Shown: positions 34,477-43,857 of the stretch, in pieces
How positions within the stretch are numbered: position 1 is the stretch's first letter
Layout: each line of letters starts with the position of its first letter
Assembly: GCA_037384445.1 (NCBI GenBank)
Contig: JARRNY010000001.1
Coordinates: 1-64,000, forward strand
DNA length: 64,000 nt
Origin: Thiodiazotropha sp037384445
Lineage (GTDB): Bacteria > Pseudomonadota > Gammaproteobacteria > Chromatiales > Chromatiaceae
Direction: 5' to 3'
Notes under the pieces: generated by a model
Databases searched by the model: none
What the model saw: the letters and a program-made list of their open reading frames with translations, nothing else
What the model was told of the DNA's origin: nothing
Made by a program: the position numbers and the translations under genes

Positions 34477-35433
34477 TCAAATGGCCAGGAGGTTGAAAGA
34501 CCAGCCAACGAGGGTGAATGCAATCGCCAGGATGCTGGCGAATCGTGCCAGAGCCTGCCAGCGAATCACTTTACGCAGGATCAGCATCTCGGGAAGCGAG
34601 AGCGCTGCCACGCTCATCATCAGTGCCAGGGTGGTGCCAATGGCCACGCCTTTGGTGAGCATAGCCTCAGCGACGGGGATAACGGCGGTGGCGTTGGAGT
34701 AGAGCGGAATACCAAGCAGCACTGCGGCGGGAACGTTGAGCAGACCCCTGCCCGCCAGATGTTCAGTGACCCAGGTCTCAGGTACAAAACCATGAAACAG
34801 GGCGCCTAGTCCGACACCAACGAAGACCCACATCCATATCCTGCCGACAATCTCACGTACCTGTCCAAGCGCGTAGTCATGGCGTGCCTTGAAGTTTTGA
34901 GGCTGCTCTGGCAATGCGACTTCTCCCATCTGTATCTTCCAAACATAAGGTTCCACCCAGCGCTCAGGTTTGGACCATTGCATGGCCAATCCGCCAAACC
35001 ATGCGACGGCCAGTCCCGCTCCTACGTATAGCAGTGCCAGTTTCCAGCCGAGAATGCCGGCGAGAATTACCACCGCCACCTCGTTGATCATGGGTGAGGC
35101 GATGAGAAAGGAGAAGGTGACACCAAGTGGAATACCCGCTTCGACAAACCCAATAAACAGCGGGACCGATGAACAGGAGCAGAAAGGTGTGATGGCACCC
35201 AGGGAAACGGCCATTCCACGTGCCTGCCAGTCAGGACGGTTGCGAACGAATTCACGTACCCTTTCAGGCGCCAGCAGAGCACGAAAGAGGCCCATAAGAT
35301 AGATGATAGCCAGCAACAGGGTGAAGATCTTGACCACATCCATGATAAAGAAGTGCAGGGCCGATGCGGTTTGCGAGGTAGGTGAGAGGGACAACATATC
35401 CCACACGATAAAGCTGGCAAGTTGATCGAACAT
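34477..35433 (-). CDS. Permease of the DUF318/SO_0444 type
   Basis: The 318-residue protein has about eight hydrophobic segments and the family motif ITPFCSCSSVPLFIGFVEAGIPLG, with a Cys pair, followed by ASPMINEVAVVIL. Such permeases (PF03773) accompany ArsR regulators and small CxxC thioredoxins and probably export arsenic compounds or other thiol-bound metals. It is the last gene of the ars operon, 12 bases after arsJ. Confidence 0.85.
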   Translation of the reverse strand: MFDQLASFIVWDMLSLSPTSQTASALHFFIMDVVKIFTLLLAIIYLMGLFRALLAPERVREFVRNRPDWQARGMAVSLGAITPFCSCSSVPLFIGFVEAGIPLGVTFSFLIASPMINEVAVVILAGILGWKLALLYVGAGLAVAWFGGLAMQWSKPERWVEPYVWKIQMGEVALPEQPQNFKARHDYALGQVREIVGRIWMWVFVGVGLGALFHGFVPETWVTEHLAGRGLLNVPAAVLLGIPLYSNATAVIPVAEAMLTKGVAIGTTLALMMSVAALSLPEMLILRKVIRWQALARFASILAIAFTLVGWSFNLLAI

Positions 35434-35445
35434 GCGGGATTTCCT

Positions 35446-36666
35446 TTAGCCTTCAACCGATTCCGGTTGGTGGTTCAACTCAGGTAGGCCGATCGAGAGC
35501 AATGCAGCGCATACAACGAACGCCACCGACCACCAGAGACAGCCTTCAAGACCATGAAGCTGGTAGGCCCAGCCGGATATGAGGGTGCCGGTCAACCTGC
35601 CACCCGCATTGGCCATGTAATAGAACCCCACGTTCATGGCGACTCTGTCCTGATCGGAATAGGCGAGTACCAGATAGGAGTGGATGGCGGAATTGATGGC
35701 AAACACGGCACCGAACAGAATCAGCCCGATTACCAGTACCCATTCGGCCGGCCATCCAGCCATAAGAGCCAGCGCGATCGCAGCGGGGAAGAGGGCCAAT
35801 AGGGAGGCCCAGAGACGGGCCGATCTGCCATCCGGGCCCTGGCCATGGTGGGTTTGTCTGATAAGGCGTGGCGCCGTCGCTTGTACCACGCCATAGCCTA
35901 TGATCCAGATTGCGATGAATCCACCCACCTGGGTAAAACTCCAGTGCAAAACTTCATACAGAAATACTGGAAGACCGACCACGAACCAGACATCACGGGA
36001 GCCAAAGAGGAAAAAGCGAGCCGCTGAGAGCCAGTTGATGGCGGGGATGGGAGAGAAGACCTGAGAGAATTTTGCCTTCGCTTTCATCTTGCCCAGACCA
36101 CGCGGTAGCAGCCCGGCTGTGATCAGCAGCACCAGGAAGAGCAGTCCGGCGAGCAGACTCAGGGCGCCACGAAAACCCAGCCACTCCAAGAGTCCTGCTC
36201 CTGCGAAATAACCAAAGCCCTTGAGAGCATTTTTCGAGCCGGTCAGTACGGCAACCCATCTGAAAAGCCTCGACTGGCCGTTATCGCTGACCATGGTTTT
36301 TACCGAAGCCTTGGCAGACATTTTATTCAGGTCTTTTGCGATACCGGAGAGGGCTTGTGCGGCCATGACATAGGGTACGGATAACCAGCTCTCGGGCACC
36401 GTCAGCGCCGCCAGTGCGAGCACCTGGAGTGCCATGCCGATATGCATGGTCAGATTCAGACCGATACGGGCTCCCAACCACCCGCCAACCAGATTGGTGA
36501 CAATGCCGAAGAATTCGTAGAACAGGAACAGCATAGCCACCTCCAGGGGCGAGTAACCCAGGAGGTGAAAGTAGAGTACCACCAACATGCGGATGGCACC
36601 GTCTGTGATGGTAAACGCCCAATAGCCGCCGGTGACGACCATATAATTGCGAAGATCCGGTATCAA
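35446..36666 (-). CDS. arsJ: ArsJ organoarsenical efflux MFS transporter
   Basis: The 406-residue major-facilitator protein has about 12 helices and the ArsJ-typical N-terminus NYMVVTGGYWAFTITDGAIRMLVVL and the KDLNKMSAKASVKTM segment. ArsJ exports 1-arseno-3-phosphoglycerate formed by the neighbouring GAPDH, giving arsenate resistance without reduction. It overlaps the GAPDH gene by 4 bases, which confirms the pairing. Confidence 0.92.
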   Translation of the reverse strand: MIPDLRNYMVVTGGYWAFTITDGAIRMLVVLYFHLLGYSPLEVAMLFLFYEFFGIVTNLVGGWLGARIGLNLTMHIGMALQVLALAALTVPESWLSVPYVMAAQALSGIAKDLNKMSAKASVKTMVSDNGQSRLFRWVAVLTGSKNALKGFGYFAGAGLLEWLGFRGALSLLAGLLFLVLLITAGLLPRGLGKMKAKAKFSQVFSPIPAINWLSAARFFLFGSRDVWFVVGLPVFLYEVLHWSFTQVGGFIAIWIIGYGVVQATAPRLIRQTHHGQGPDGRSARLWASLLALFPAAIALALMAGWPAEWVLVIGLILFGAVFAINSAIHSYLVLAYSDQDRVAMNVGFYYMANAGGRLTGTLISGWAYQLHGLEGCLWWSVAFVVCAALLSIGLPELNHQPESVEG

Positions 36667-37670
36667 AGCTCTAGCCCGGAAGCGACTTTCTTCGTTAAAT
36701 CAATCAGGCGATTTACATAACCCCACTCATTGTCGTACCAGGCATAGATTTTTACCTGAGTGCCGTTGATCACCATTGTAGAGAGGGCGTCGACAATGGC
36801 AGAGCGTGGGTCATTCACATAGTCGATTGAGACCAGGGGGCGTTCCTCGTAGCCGAGTATGCCGTTGAGCTCGTTTTCGGCTGCTGACTTGAAATGTCGG
36901 TTGATCTCTTCGGTAGTGACTTCGTGTGCTGCTTCAAAGACAAAGTCGGTCAGGGAGGCGTTCAACAGCGGTACTCTGACCGCATGCCCATTCAGTTTGC
37001 CCGCAAGTTGCGGAAAGATTTTGCCAATCGCCTTTGCCGATCCGGTGCTGGTTGGAATCAGAGACTGGCCGCAGGCACGTGCCCGGCGAAGATCTTTGTG
37101 ACCTTTATCGACAATGGTCTGGGTGTTGGTAATGTCGTGAATGGTCGTCATACTGCCGTGTCGAATACCCACTTTTTCATGCATGACCTTAATAACAGGC
37201 GCCAGACAGTTGGTGGTACAGGAGGCAGCGGTGACGAGTCGATGCTTATCCGGATCGTAGAGATGGTCATTGATGCCGTAGACGATATTCAAGGCACCTT
37301 CCGTTGGTGCTGCGACAATGACCTTTTGCACTCCCTGATCAAAATAGGCTTGCAGATCGTCAGGATGCTTGTGGTGTTTTCCCGTTGCCTCGATGACTAT
37401 GTCGCAGCCGGACCAGTCAGCCTCGGCGATCGTTTGATGGGAGGTATAGGTTAGGGTGGTTTCGCCGATCCGTAAGTATTCGCCGTCGCCAGAAACCGAG
37501 TGAGACCAAGGTCCGTGTACCGAATCGAACTGCAACAGATGTGCGGCACAATCAACATCGCCTGCGATCTCGTTGATGTGCGTAATTTGCAGGCTCTCGG
37601 ACGGCCAGGCAGCCCGCAGTGCAAGACGACCCATACGACCAAAACCGTTTATTCCAATGCGCGCTGGCAT
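36663..37670 (-). CDS. ArsJ-associated glyceraldehyde-3-phosphate dehydrogenase
   Basis: The 335-residue enzyme has the NAD-binding GINGFGRMGRLALRA, the catalytic Cys151 in AASCTTNCLAP and WYDNEWGY near the end. In this gene context it uses arsenate in place of phosphate to make 1-arseno-3-phosphoglycerate for ArsJ, a role established for ars-linked GAPDH paralogs. It may also retain normal glycolytic activity. No second GAPDH is in the window. Confidence 0.93.
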   Translation of the reverse strand: MPARIGINGFGRMGRLALRAAWPSESLQITHINEIAGDVDCAAHLLQFDSVHGPWSHSVSGDGEYLRIGETTLTYTSHQTIAEADWSGCDIVIEATGKHHKHPDDLQAYFDQGVQKVIVAAPTEGALNIVYGINDHLYDPDKHRLVTAASCTTNCLAPVIKVMHEKVGIRHGSMTTIHDITNTQTIVDKGHKDLRRARACGQSLIPTSTGSAKAIGKIFPQLAGKLNGHAVRVPLLNASLTDFVFEAAHEVTTEEINRHFKSAAENELNGILGYEERPLVSIDYVNDPRSAIVDALSTMVINGTQVKIYAWYDNEWGYVNRLIDLTKKVASGLEL

Positions 37671-37689
37671 GACTCTCTCTGCGTTAACT

Positions 37690-37926
37690 TCAGGAGGTCA
37701 CCCAGGATCTTACTTGGTCTGGAGAGGGTAGGCCGCCTGCATGGACCAATTTTTCGTCGACAACGACACCAGGTGTGCTCATCACTCCGTAGCGCATGAT
37801 TTCAGACAGGTCTGTGACTTTCTCCAGTACGATCTCAATACCGGCTTGATCAGCGGCAATCTTGATGAGGTTGGCCGTTGTATCGCAGTTTCTACAGCCT
37901 GAACCGAGAACTTTTATGGTTTTCAT
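37690..37926 (-). CDS. Small CxxC thioredoxin-like protein
   Basis: The 78-residue protein has GSGCRNCDTT with Cys11 and Cys14, and STPGVVVDEKLVHAG carrying the cis-Pro. This is the TM0996-like redox-active disulfide family, which commonly accompanies DUF318 permeases and ArsR regulators. It probably handles a thiol-bound metalloid for the permease. It lies 19 bases upstream of the GAPDH gene. Confidence 0.88.
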   Translation of the reverse strand: MKTIKVLGSGCRNCDTTANLIKIAADQAGIEIVLEKVTDLSEIMRYGVMSTPGVVVDEKLVHAGGLPSPDQVRSWVTS

Positions 37927-38085
37927 GGTGTGAAATTATCTCTCTGTCGGTGGTGTTTGAGTGCCTTGCCGTGAGCAAACACACGACGGCTGAGTGCATA
38001 AATATCTATGGCCTGGTTAGTAATATGCGAAATATGGAATGTATCTCATGTCTGTTACATGGGTATGACCGAGCAGTGATAAGCG

Positions 38086-38430
38086 CTAGGCACAGGTGCG
38101 GCTAAGACTGATGCCATCGAAGCGATCACTGTCCTCGCAATAGGGTGAACGCGAGACGCATGCGGATACCAAATGCTCGATAACATGATTGGCCCAGGCC
38201 GGAATTTCCGGGTCGATTTTGTAGTGAATCCACTGTCCCCGCCTGCGGGGTTGGATGATTCCGCTGCTACGTAAAACGGCAAGATGCTTGGACGTTTTCG
38301 GTTGTGGGATATCGAGGCAGGTGACGATCTCACATACGCAGAGTTCACCCCGCTGATATAGCATGGCAATGATTCGCAAGCGAGTAATGTCGGATAGGCA
38401 GTTGGCAAGTAGATGTGGTTCAAGTTGCAT
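38086..38430 (-). CDS. arsR: ArsR-family metalloid-responsive repressor
   Basis: The 114-residue winged-helix protein has the metal box GELCVCEIV (Cys31, Cys33), the recognition helix QPKTSKHLAVLRSSGII and further Cys near the C-terminus (CVSRSPYC, TCA). It should repress the downstream thioredoxin-GAPDH-arsJ-permease genes until arsenite or a related ion binds. A 159-base spacer separates it from the thioredoxin gene, room for a second promoter. Confidence 0.9.
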   Translation of the reverse strand: MQLEPHLLANCLSDITRLRIIAMLYQRGELCVCEIVTCLDIPQPKTSKHLAVLRSSGIIQPRRRGQWIHYKIDPEIPAWANHVIEHLVSACVSRSPYCEDSDRFDGISLSRTCA

Positions 38431-38681
38431 GTCTGCTCAGATGATATATTCCATCAAGGGCATATATCCTCGCCCCCATCCTCCCTGGTTGTCAACCTTT
38501 CCCGGGTGAATCCGGCTTGGGTCTGTATGCGTCTGCCGTCGTTTTTGCTTTCGTTTCATATTGCTATTTAACATTTCGTGACAGGTTTTGGTGCGTAATA
38601 TGACCAGAAATGGTGCTTATAAACCATAAGAAAAATTAGGTAAAAAATCGTATCTATCTGTTAAATAAAGAAAATAATAAC

Positions 38682-38699
38682 TTGGCCTGTTTTCTGCCT
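38682..38699 (+). promoter_or_regulatory. Possible sigma-54 promoter
   Basis: TTGGCC and TTCTGCC place GG and GC exactly 10 bases apart (38684-38685 and 38696-38697), the invariant -24/-12 spacing, with TGGC and TGC conserved. The predicted start is near 38709, upstream of no gene but only about 50 bases before a terminator. Confidence 0.35.
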
Positions 38700-38733
38700 T
38701 TTATTTACTGTACAGCGATGTTGATCCTCCATT

Positions 38734-38759
38734 ATCCCGGCACCAGCCGGGATTTTTTT
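38734..38759 (+). terminator. Strong intrinsic terminator without an upstream gene
   Basis: ATCCCGGC / GCCGGGAT, an 8-bp perfect stem with a 4-base loop, is followed by seven T. It faces plus and no plus-strand gene precedes it for more than 4 kb, so it probably ends a short RNA. Confidence 0.8.
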
Positions 38760-39294
38760 GCACCTGAGAAAGTGCCAAGTCATATCTTTGCCAGTTAAAA
38801 GCAAAGCTTCTTTGTAAACTTTGCCCTACTAGACTGCTCAAGAGCCACCATCTGTGATAGTGTTTTTTACGCAAAAACCAATGGTGCCTAGCTGGGCCAG
38901 GCAAGGCGGAAATGGGTGAAAAAGTAGTGTCCTGGGCCATACATGTGCATCTTGAGCCCATTTCCAACGCTGTGCAGGGCAACGTCCGGGAGTTTCTTAA
39001 CAGCTTGCAAAGGCTATTGATCGCATTCAGTGGTTGCTCACGATGGAAATGGGAGGCGACCGACTCTCAGACGGTTGATGGGGATAAATAGCACTTTGTT
39101 AGGCTTGTTCCAGGAGGATTGAAATCCTCATTTACACTAGGATCAATGGAATTGCCGGCATGGAGCTCAGGAATCTTAAGTGCTATTTTCTAAAGGATTT
39201 TTCGTCACTGTCGAAATAGGAGAGAGCATGTGGGAAAAGTCTCACAGGCTTTAATAAACGGCACGGAGGGACGATCTGTCTCAGGTAACTGGTA

Positions 39295-41820
39295 ATGACA
39301 GTCAGGACGATCTCGACATTATTGACGCACTTGGGTATTTCCAGGTTTATCGATGGCTTGAATCCGGATTCCCAGCAGGAGTTCGAGCAGGGGGTCGTTC
39401 GAGTTATCTTTATCCTGCTGTTTACTGCCTATATCTTCACGCTTCATCTGATCTATCCCAAAGTCGCCTACGAGCAGTTCTTTCCCCTCGTGGCTTCCTC
39501 CAGTTATGCGTTTTTCTCGATTTTCATACTGGCCAGTTTCCTCGTCTACAGGGAGCCTACCTCAATCAGGAAGGCAATTTCTCTCTTGGGTGACAACGCG
39601 ATTGTTTTCTATGGGTTATACAGCCTGGGTGAGTACGGCACTCCTCTTTACACCATCATGCTGCTGATTACCGTCGGCTATGGCGTCAGGTTTGGCATCC
39701 GCTACCTATACATGGCCACACTGTTATCCAATCTTGGCTTTCTGTTTGTTATAGAGACCGCGACTTTTTGGACCGCGCACAAGTTTCTCAGTTACAGCTT
39801 GCTCGTCACGAACATCGTGATTCCTGTGTTTGTTTCCCATCTACTGCGAAAACTTGTTCTGGCGAAGCAGCAGGCACTACACGCAAATGAAGCCAAGTCG
39901 AGATTTCTCGCCAATATGAGCCATGAGATCCGTACGCCTTTGACAGGGATTATCGGTGTCAGTGAATTGATGCTCACAGAATCCCACAGTGCACTGACAA
40001 TCAAGAAGGTCAGCACCATTGAAAAATCCTCCAAGCACTTGATGAGCATCCTTAACGACATCCTCGACTTTTCGAAAATTGAAGCGGGATGCCTGACGAT
40101 TGAGAACAAGAGTTTTGACCTGCATGCGGTGACCTCGATCGTATCGAAAACCTACAAACCGATAGCCGAGAATAAAGGAATACGCTTTCACACGCATATC
40201 TCACCCGACATCCCCTATAAACTCGATGGCGATCAGGTTCGCTTAAAGCAGGTGTTGATGAACCTGGTAAGTAATGCCATCAAGTTTACCGAGGAGGGAT
40301 ATATCGAGATAAGGATTAATCTGATCGAAAATCGCGGTACTTCTGTCGAACTTCGGTTTGAGATAATCGATACCGGAATCGGCATACCCGAGGACAAACT
40401 GCCAACAATCTTCAACCGATTTTCACAGGTCGATGACTCCCACACACGCAAGGTTGGTGGTACCGGGCTGGGTACGGCAATTTCCAGCGATCTCATAAAG
40501 CTGATGGGTGGAGAGATATTTGCCGAGAGTACGCTGGGTAAAGGGAGTCGTTTCTATTTTGACCTCACATTTGAGACGGAGGTCGACGGGTCATTTACCC
40601 GTTATGAAGGGCGCTCGGCAATTACCATAAGCAGCCGTGCAAGTTTTGAACAGACAGTCAGTGGTTACCTCTCGACCTGGGGTATCAGTAATTTACAACT
40701 GCTCAGTGAGAGAGATGCGATCACGTACGTCATGCACTTGCCGAGCAATGCACAATCTCCGCTGATTATTATTGATGAAACAAGTTTCAAGGAGGCTCCA
40801 AGAGATTTCTGCGAACGTATGAAAGCGTCGACCATTCAGGAGCTAAGAACAATTCTCGTGACTCAGAGAGACGTTATACCAACTGAGTATTACGATATGG
40901 AAGTCGGTGCATTTGTAACCGATCTTTTTAACAAGAAACAGTTCTACAATGCCATACACAATGTGTTGGCAGACGATGTTTCGTCAGAAAGTACAGATTT
41001 GCTTGCGAAATGGAAGACGGTCAACAAAAAACGTCATCAACGCATCCTGGTAGCCGAAGATATCGAAGTGAATCGATATGTGCTGCGCGAAGTGCTGGAG
41101 CGTGCCGGATATAATGTGGTAACGGCTCATAATGGCAAGCAAGCGCTTGAATGCCTGGAAGAGGAAGCTTTCGATCTTTGTATCGTCGACATGCAGATGC
41201 CTGAGATGACGGGAATCGATGTTGTCAATATCATAAAATTAGGTGATGGCTTCAACACGGACACCCCCTTTATTGTTCTCACGGCCAATGCAACTTTGGA
41301 TGCGAAAAATCAGTGCGATGCGGCAAATGTCGAGAGCTATCTGACCAAGCCGATTGATATGCCCGTGCTGCTGCAGACTATCAATGATTTGATCGGTGAG
41401 AGTATGGAAGAGAGAGAGGCTGAAGAGGTCGTAAATGCTGATACGCAGATGCTACAGGATGGCGAGATCCTTAATCATAAGATCCTCGATCAATTGAGTA
41501 CACTTGGGAACAGCCCTGATTTCATTGAGAAGCTTGTCGACCATTTTCAATTCGATACGGATAATTTGATTAACAGTATGCATTTTTCTCTTCGTGGGGA
41601 AAGATACCAAAAGCTCATTGATGAGGCGCATGGCGTCAAGGGAGCAGCAGGGAACATCGGGGCAACCAGGTTGGCAGCAACTGCCCAGCAGATAAATCAT
41701 GCCACGGCTGACATGCTCGAACGTGATGGGCCACAATTGCTCAAGCAGCTGAAAAAAGACTTTACCGATGCCATCAAACTGATGCGTGCATACTGCACTA
41801 ACAGGGGCAAGTCTTTTTAA
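39295..41820 (+). CDS. RpfC-like hybrid sensor kinase (membrane, kinase, receiver, Hpt)
   Basis: The 841-residue protein has five or six N-terminal membrane helices (about 33-200). Next are the kinase core (ANMSHEIRTPLTG; NLVSNAIKFTEEG; DTGIGIPEDKL; GGTGLGTAISSDL), a degenerate segment, a receiver domain (ILVAEDIEVNRYVL to CIVDMQMPEMTG, about 580-700) and a C-terminal Hpt domain with EAHGVKGAAGN. The membrane region and the GTGLGT variant of the G box are like RpfC, the diffusible-signal-factor sensor. No rpfF synthase or rpfG output gene is in the window. It is convergent with the hydrolase gene. Confidence 0.88.
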   Translation: MTVRTISTLLTHLGISRFIDGLNPDSQQEFEQGVVRVIFILLFTAYIFTLHLIYPKVAYEQFFPLVASSSYAFFSIFILASFLVYREPTSIRKAISLLGDNAIVFYGLYSLGEYGTPLYTIMLLITVGYGVRFGIRYLYMATLLSNLGFLFVIETATFWTAHKFLSYSLLVTNIVIPVFVSHLLRKLVLAKQQALHANEAKSRFLANMSHEIRTPLTGIIGVSELMLTESHSALTIKKVSTIEKSSKHLMSILNDILDFSKIEAGCLTIENKSFDLHAVTSIVSKTYKPIAENKGIRFHTHISPDIPYKLDGDQVRLKQVLMNLVSNAIKFTEEGYIEIRINLIENRGTSVELRFEIIDTGIGIPEDKLPTIFNRFSQVDDSHTRKVGGTGLGTAISSDLIKLMGGEIFAESTLGKGSRFYFDLTFETEVDGSFTRYEGRSAITISSRASFEQTVSGYLSTWGISNLQLLSERDAITYVMHLPSNAQSPLIIIDETSFKEAPRDFCERMKASTIQELRTILVTQRDVIPTEYYDMEVGAFVTDLFNKKQFYNAIHNVLADDVSSESTDLLAKWKTVNKKRHQRILVAEDIEVNRYVLREVLERAGYNVVTAHNGKQALECLEEEAFDLCIVDMQMPEMTGIDVVNIIKLGDGFNTDTPFIVLTANATLDAKNQCDAANVESYLTKPIDMPVLLQTINDLIGESMEEREAEEVVNADTQMLQDGEILNHKILDQLSTLGNSPDFIEKLVDHFQFDTDNLINSMHFSLRGERYQKLIDEAHGVKGAAGNIGATRLAATAQQINHATADMLERDGPQLLKQLKKDFTDAIKLMRAYCTNRGKSF

Positions 41821-41876
41821 CTGCGAAATCGAAGTGTAGTAGCTGGCAGGCAAGCAGGTGTGTTTGTACTCGAGGA

Positions 41877-42770
41877 CTAGCCAGATCGTGCCTCCGCCGG
41901 TGTCAATGCCCAGTTTGCGATCAAATCCCAGATCCTACGCCCATTTGAAGGCTTAAAGACCCCGAAGTGTCCAAGCGATTCTGCTGCATAGTCTTCTGGC
42001 TTCAGGTGTTTTCTTACGATTTGGCTGTTGGCATAGAATGTAGCCATTTCATCAACACTTCGCTGGGTTGCGAAGGGGTCATCTGTAAAGCTCAATGAAA
42101 GCAGTGGGCCTCGATACTTGCCATGAGTGCCTGAATCTCTGACAGGGAAATGGGCTGCCATAAAGTAGTCTTTTGCCAGGCACCATGAGGCCCACTCGGC
42201 AACGAACCCCGCAGGCAAAGCTTCACAATTACTCAGCCAGTGAGCGGGATAATAGCCGAGCATGCGTGTCAGTAGGGGCATTGCCAAACGTATATTAAAT
42301 AGCATGTAGATTTTTGTCTTCCAGTCATAGAATCCGTAATAGCCGGACTGACTGCAGATATGCACAAGTTTGTATAGTTTCGTAATGTTATCTGTAAAGC
42401 CGAAGATGCTACCGCCAAAACTATGGCCGATCCCAAGGATTTTCCTCCCATTCGAAAGTGATAGGGCTTGATCGATCGCTGCTGCCAGATCATCTCTTCC
42501 CCAAGTGGTGGCATCAGCCTTGAGTTCACTGATATCTGTGACAGAAGACCAGCCGATCCCACGAAAGTCAAATAGCAGAACGTCAATCCCCTGCTTCACA
42601 AGGTGTCGTGCGAACGCACGGTAGAAGCGGGCAGGAATGCCCATCCCTGGGGATACAATGGCAACAAGCTGTTGTGCCTGATTGAGATCAGCGGAAGCGT
42701 GCCATTCGCCATGTAAAACGAATCCATCCCTGGATTCAAAAGTGCACTTTTTCGGTTTTTGATCAGGCAT
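41877..42770 (-). CDS. Alpha/beta hydrolase paired with radical SAM
   Basis: The 297-residue protein has the alpha/beta hydrolase fold with nucleophile Ser117 in GIGHSFGGS, an oxyanion region SPGMGIPARFYR, and an acid/His pair probably in SFTDDPF and SLGHFGVF. There is no signal peptide. It resembles uncharacterised serine hydrolases acting on lipids or esters. The start overlaps the radical SAM gene end by 8 bases, so they are one operon. Confidence 0.78.
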   Translation of the reverse strand: MPDQKPKKCTFESRDGFVLHGEWHASADLNQAQQLVAIVSPGMGIPARFYRAFARHLVKQGIDVLLFDFRGIGWSSVTDISELKADATTWGRDDLAAAIDQALSLSNGRKILGIGHSFGGSIFGFTDNITKLYKLVHICSQSGYYGFYDWKTKIYMLFNIRLAMPLLTRMLGYYPAHWLSNCEALPAGFVAEWASWCLAKDYFMAAHFPVRDSGTHGKYRGPLLSLSFTDDPFATQRSVDEMATFYANSQIVRKHLKPEDYAAESLGHFGVFKPSNGRRIWDLIANWALTPAEARSG

Positions 42771-43857
42771 AATTCAAGATATCGATCTTCTTGTCGGGGG
42801 AGGACTCTTTGTAATGGGGGTGCCAGGGAGACCAGATGAACTGTGACCAGTATGATTCGGCGGCCTCAACCCATTTTCTCATAAGCTCAGGGCTCTTCAT
42901 GTATTTTCTCATGTTGCTTAATATCAATGAAGAGATGGCCTGTGAATCCCGACAGGTTTCGCAATCACCGCCAGTACAGCAAAGGGTCGGTACGTGATTG
43001 GCGGTATAGGCATTGAATCCGGGTAGGGTAGGGTGGCCGTTGGCAAGTCGATCTTTTGCGCCTTCGAAGTCGCAACTGATTGATGGGCAGGTGTTGAAAC
43101 CGAATTTTGCCCAATGAGTGCGACCGACGAACATGGTTTCCAGAAAATGAGGAGTACTGCTGACTGTTTCTGGATACCTGCTCCTGACATCGAGGGTCCG
43201 CTCCAGCAATGCCATCTCCTGATCTTCCGTCTCCACTTCATGGTTTGAGAAATCACGGTAGAAATTGAAAAGAACACGAAGGCCGTTGTCTTGAATGCGT
43301 TTCACCGTCTCTTCGATTTCATCAATAGCGTTATAGTTCACGGCATAGACGAAACCTGCGCGAGGATCATACCGGTAGTTGTCGAGTACAGTGGAAAATA
43401 GACCTGAAAATCGCTTTCCGTTGGAACGGATGGCACGATACTTATCATCGGTTTTATAGCCGCCGAATAGTGTCAAAGCGACAGTTGTATCTGGAAAATC
43501 TGTTCTTGATAAGGGTATTTCTCCGTTGGAAGAGACGGTAATGTAAGGAATGTGGTTGCGTATGGCCATGATACGGTTTGGATGAAGTGTGGGTTCGCCT
43601 CCTATCAAAAGTCCAACTGTCGTTCCACGTTCAGCCTGATTTTGTGCAAAGCTCTCCCAACGTTCGAGTTCCCTTATCTCCTGGCTTTTTTGATCAAACT
43701 CTTCAACGAAGAACCAGCAATCCTTGCAACGTAAATTGCATTGATTTGTCATATGGACAAGCATGGTACGCTTGTCAGACGAGAACGAGATCAAACGCTT
43801 GAAGCGTGCTTCAAGCACGGAGTCACCACCAAAAAGCCGATCTGTTTTGCTAGACAT
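42763..43857 (-). CDS. Radical SAM enzyme with C-terminal Cys clusters
   Basis: The 364-residue protein has Cys40, Cys44 and Cys47 in CNLRCKDC, the CX3CX2C motif that binds the SAM-cleaving 4Fe-4S cluster, and GGEPTLHP as the SAM-contact motif. Two late Cys groups (FNTCPSISCDF and LCCTGGDCETC) resemble the auxiliary cluster ligands of SPASM or Twitch proteins. It therefore likely modifies a peptide, protein or lipid. No obvious precursor peptide lies beside it; the partner is the hydrolase. Substrate unknown. Confidence 0.8.
   Translation of the reverse strand: MSSKTDRLFGGDSVLEARFKRLISFSSDKRTMLVHMTNQCNLRCKDCWFFVEEFDQKSQEIRELERWESFAQNQAERGTTVGLLIGGEPTLHPNRIMAIRNHIPYITVSSNGEIPLSRTDFPDTTVALTLFGGYKTDDKYRAIRSNGKRFSGLFSTVLDNYRYDPRAGFVYAVNYNAIDEIEETVKRIQDNGLRVLFNFYRDFSNHEVETEDQEMALLERTLDVRSRYPETVSSTPHFLETMFVGRTHWAKFGFNTCPSISCDFEGAKDRLANGHPTLPGFNAYTANHVPTLCCTGGDCETCRDSQAISSLILSNMRKYMKSPELMRKWVEAAESYWSQFIWSPWHPHYKESSPDKKIDILNYA

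Larger units (their letters stand above)
38431..39294. other. Gene-free region of 864 bases before the hybrid kinase
   Basis: There is no credible protein gene. It holds a possible sigma-54 promoter and terminator (38682-38759), a GGAAATGGG / CCCATTTCC inverted repeat (38908-38916, 38957-38965) with a third copy at 39045-39053, and a GAGGATT / AATCCTC hairpin near 39115. The weak minus-strand frame at 38701-38982 lacks a start context and reads like non-coding repeat sequence. Confidence 0.5.

Noticed and set aside
36672..36684. CTAGCCCGGAAG near the GAPDH end as a third copy of the MITE-like end
   Set aside because: The match is only about ten bases, it encodes the conserved GAPDH C-terminus, and no partner arm is nearby.
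38701..38982. Minus-strand frame of 93 codons
   Set aside because: Composition is atypical (Trp, His, Cys clusters), the start context is poor, and it runs through a terminator hairpin; more likely non-coding repeat DNA.
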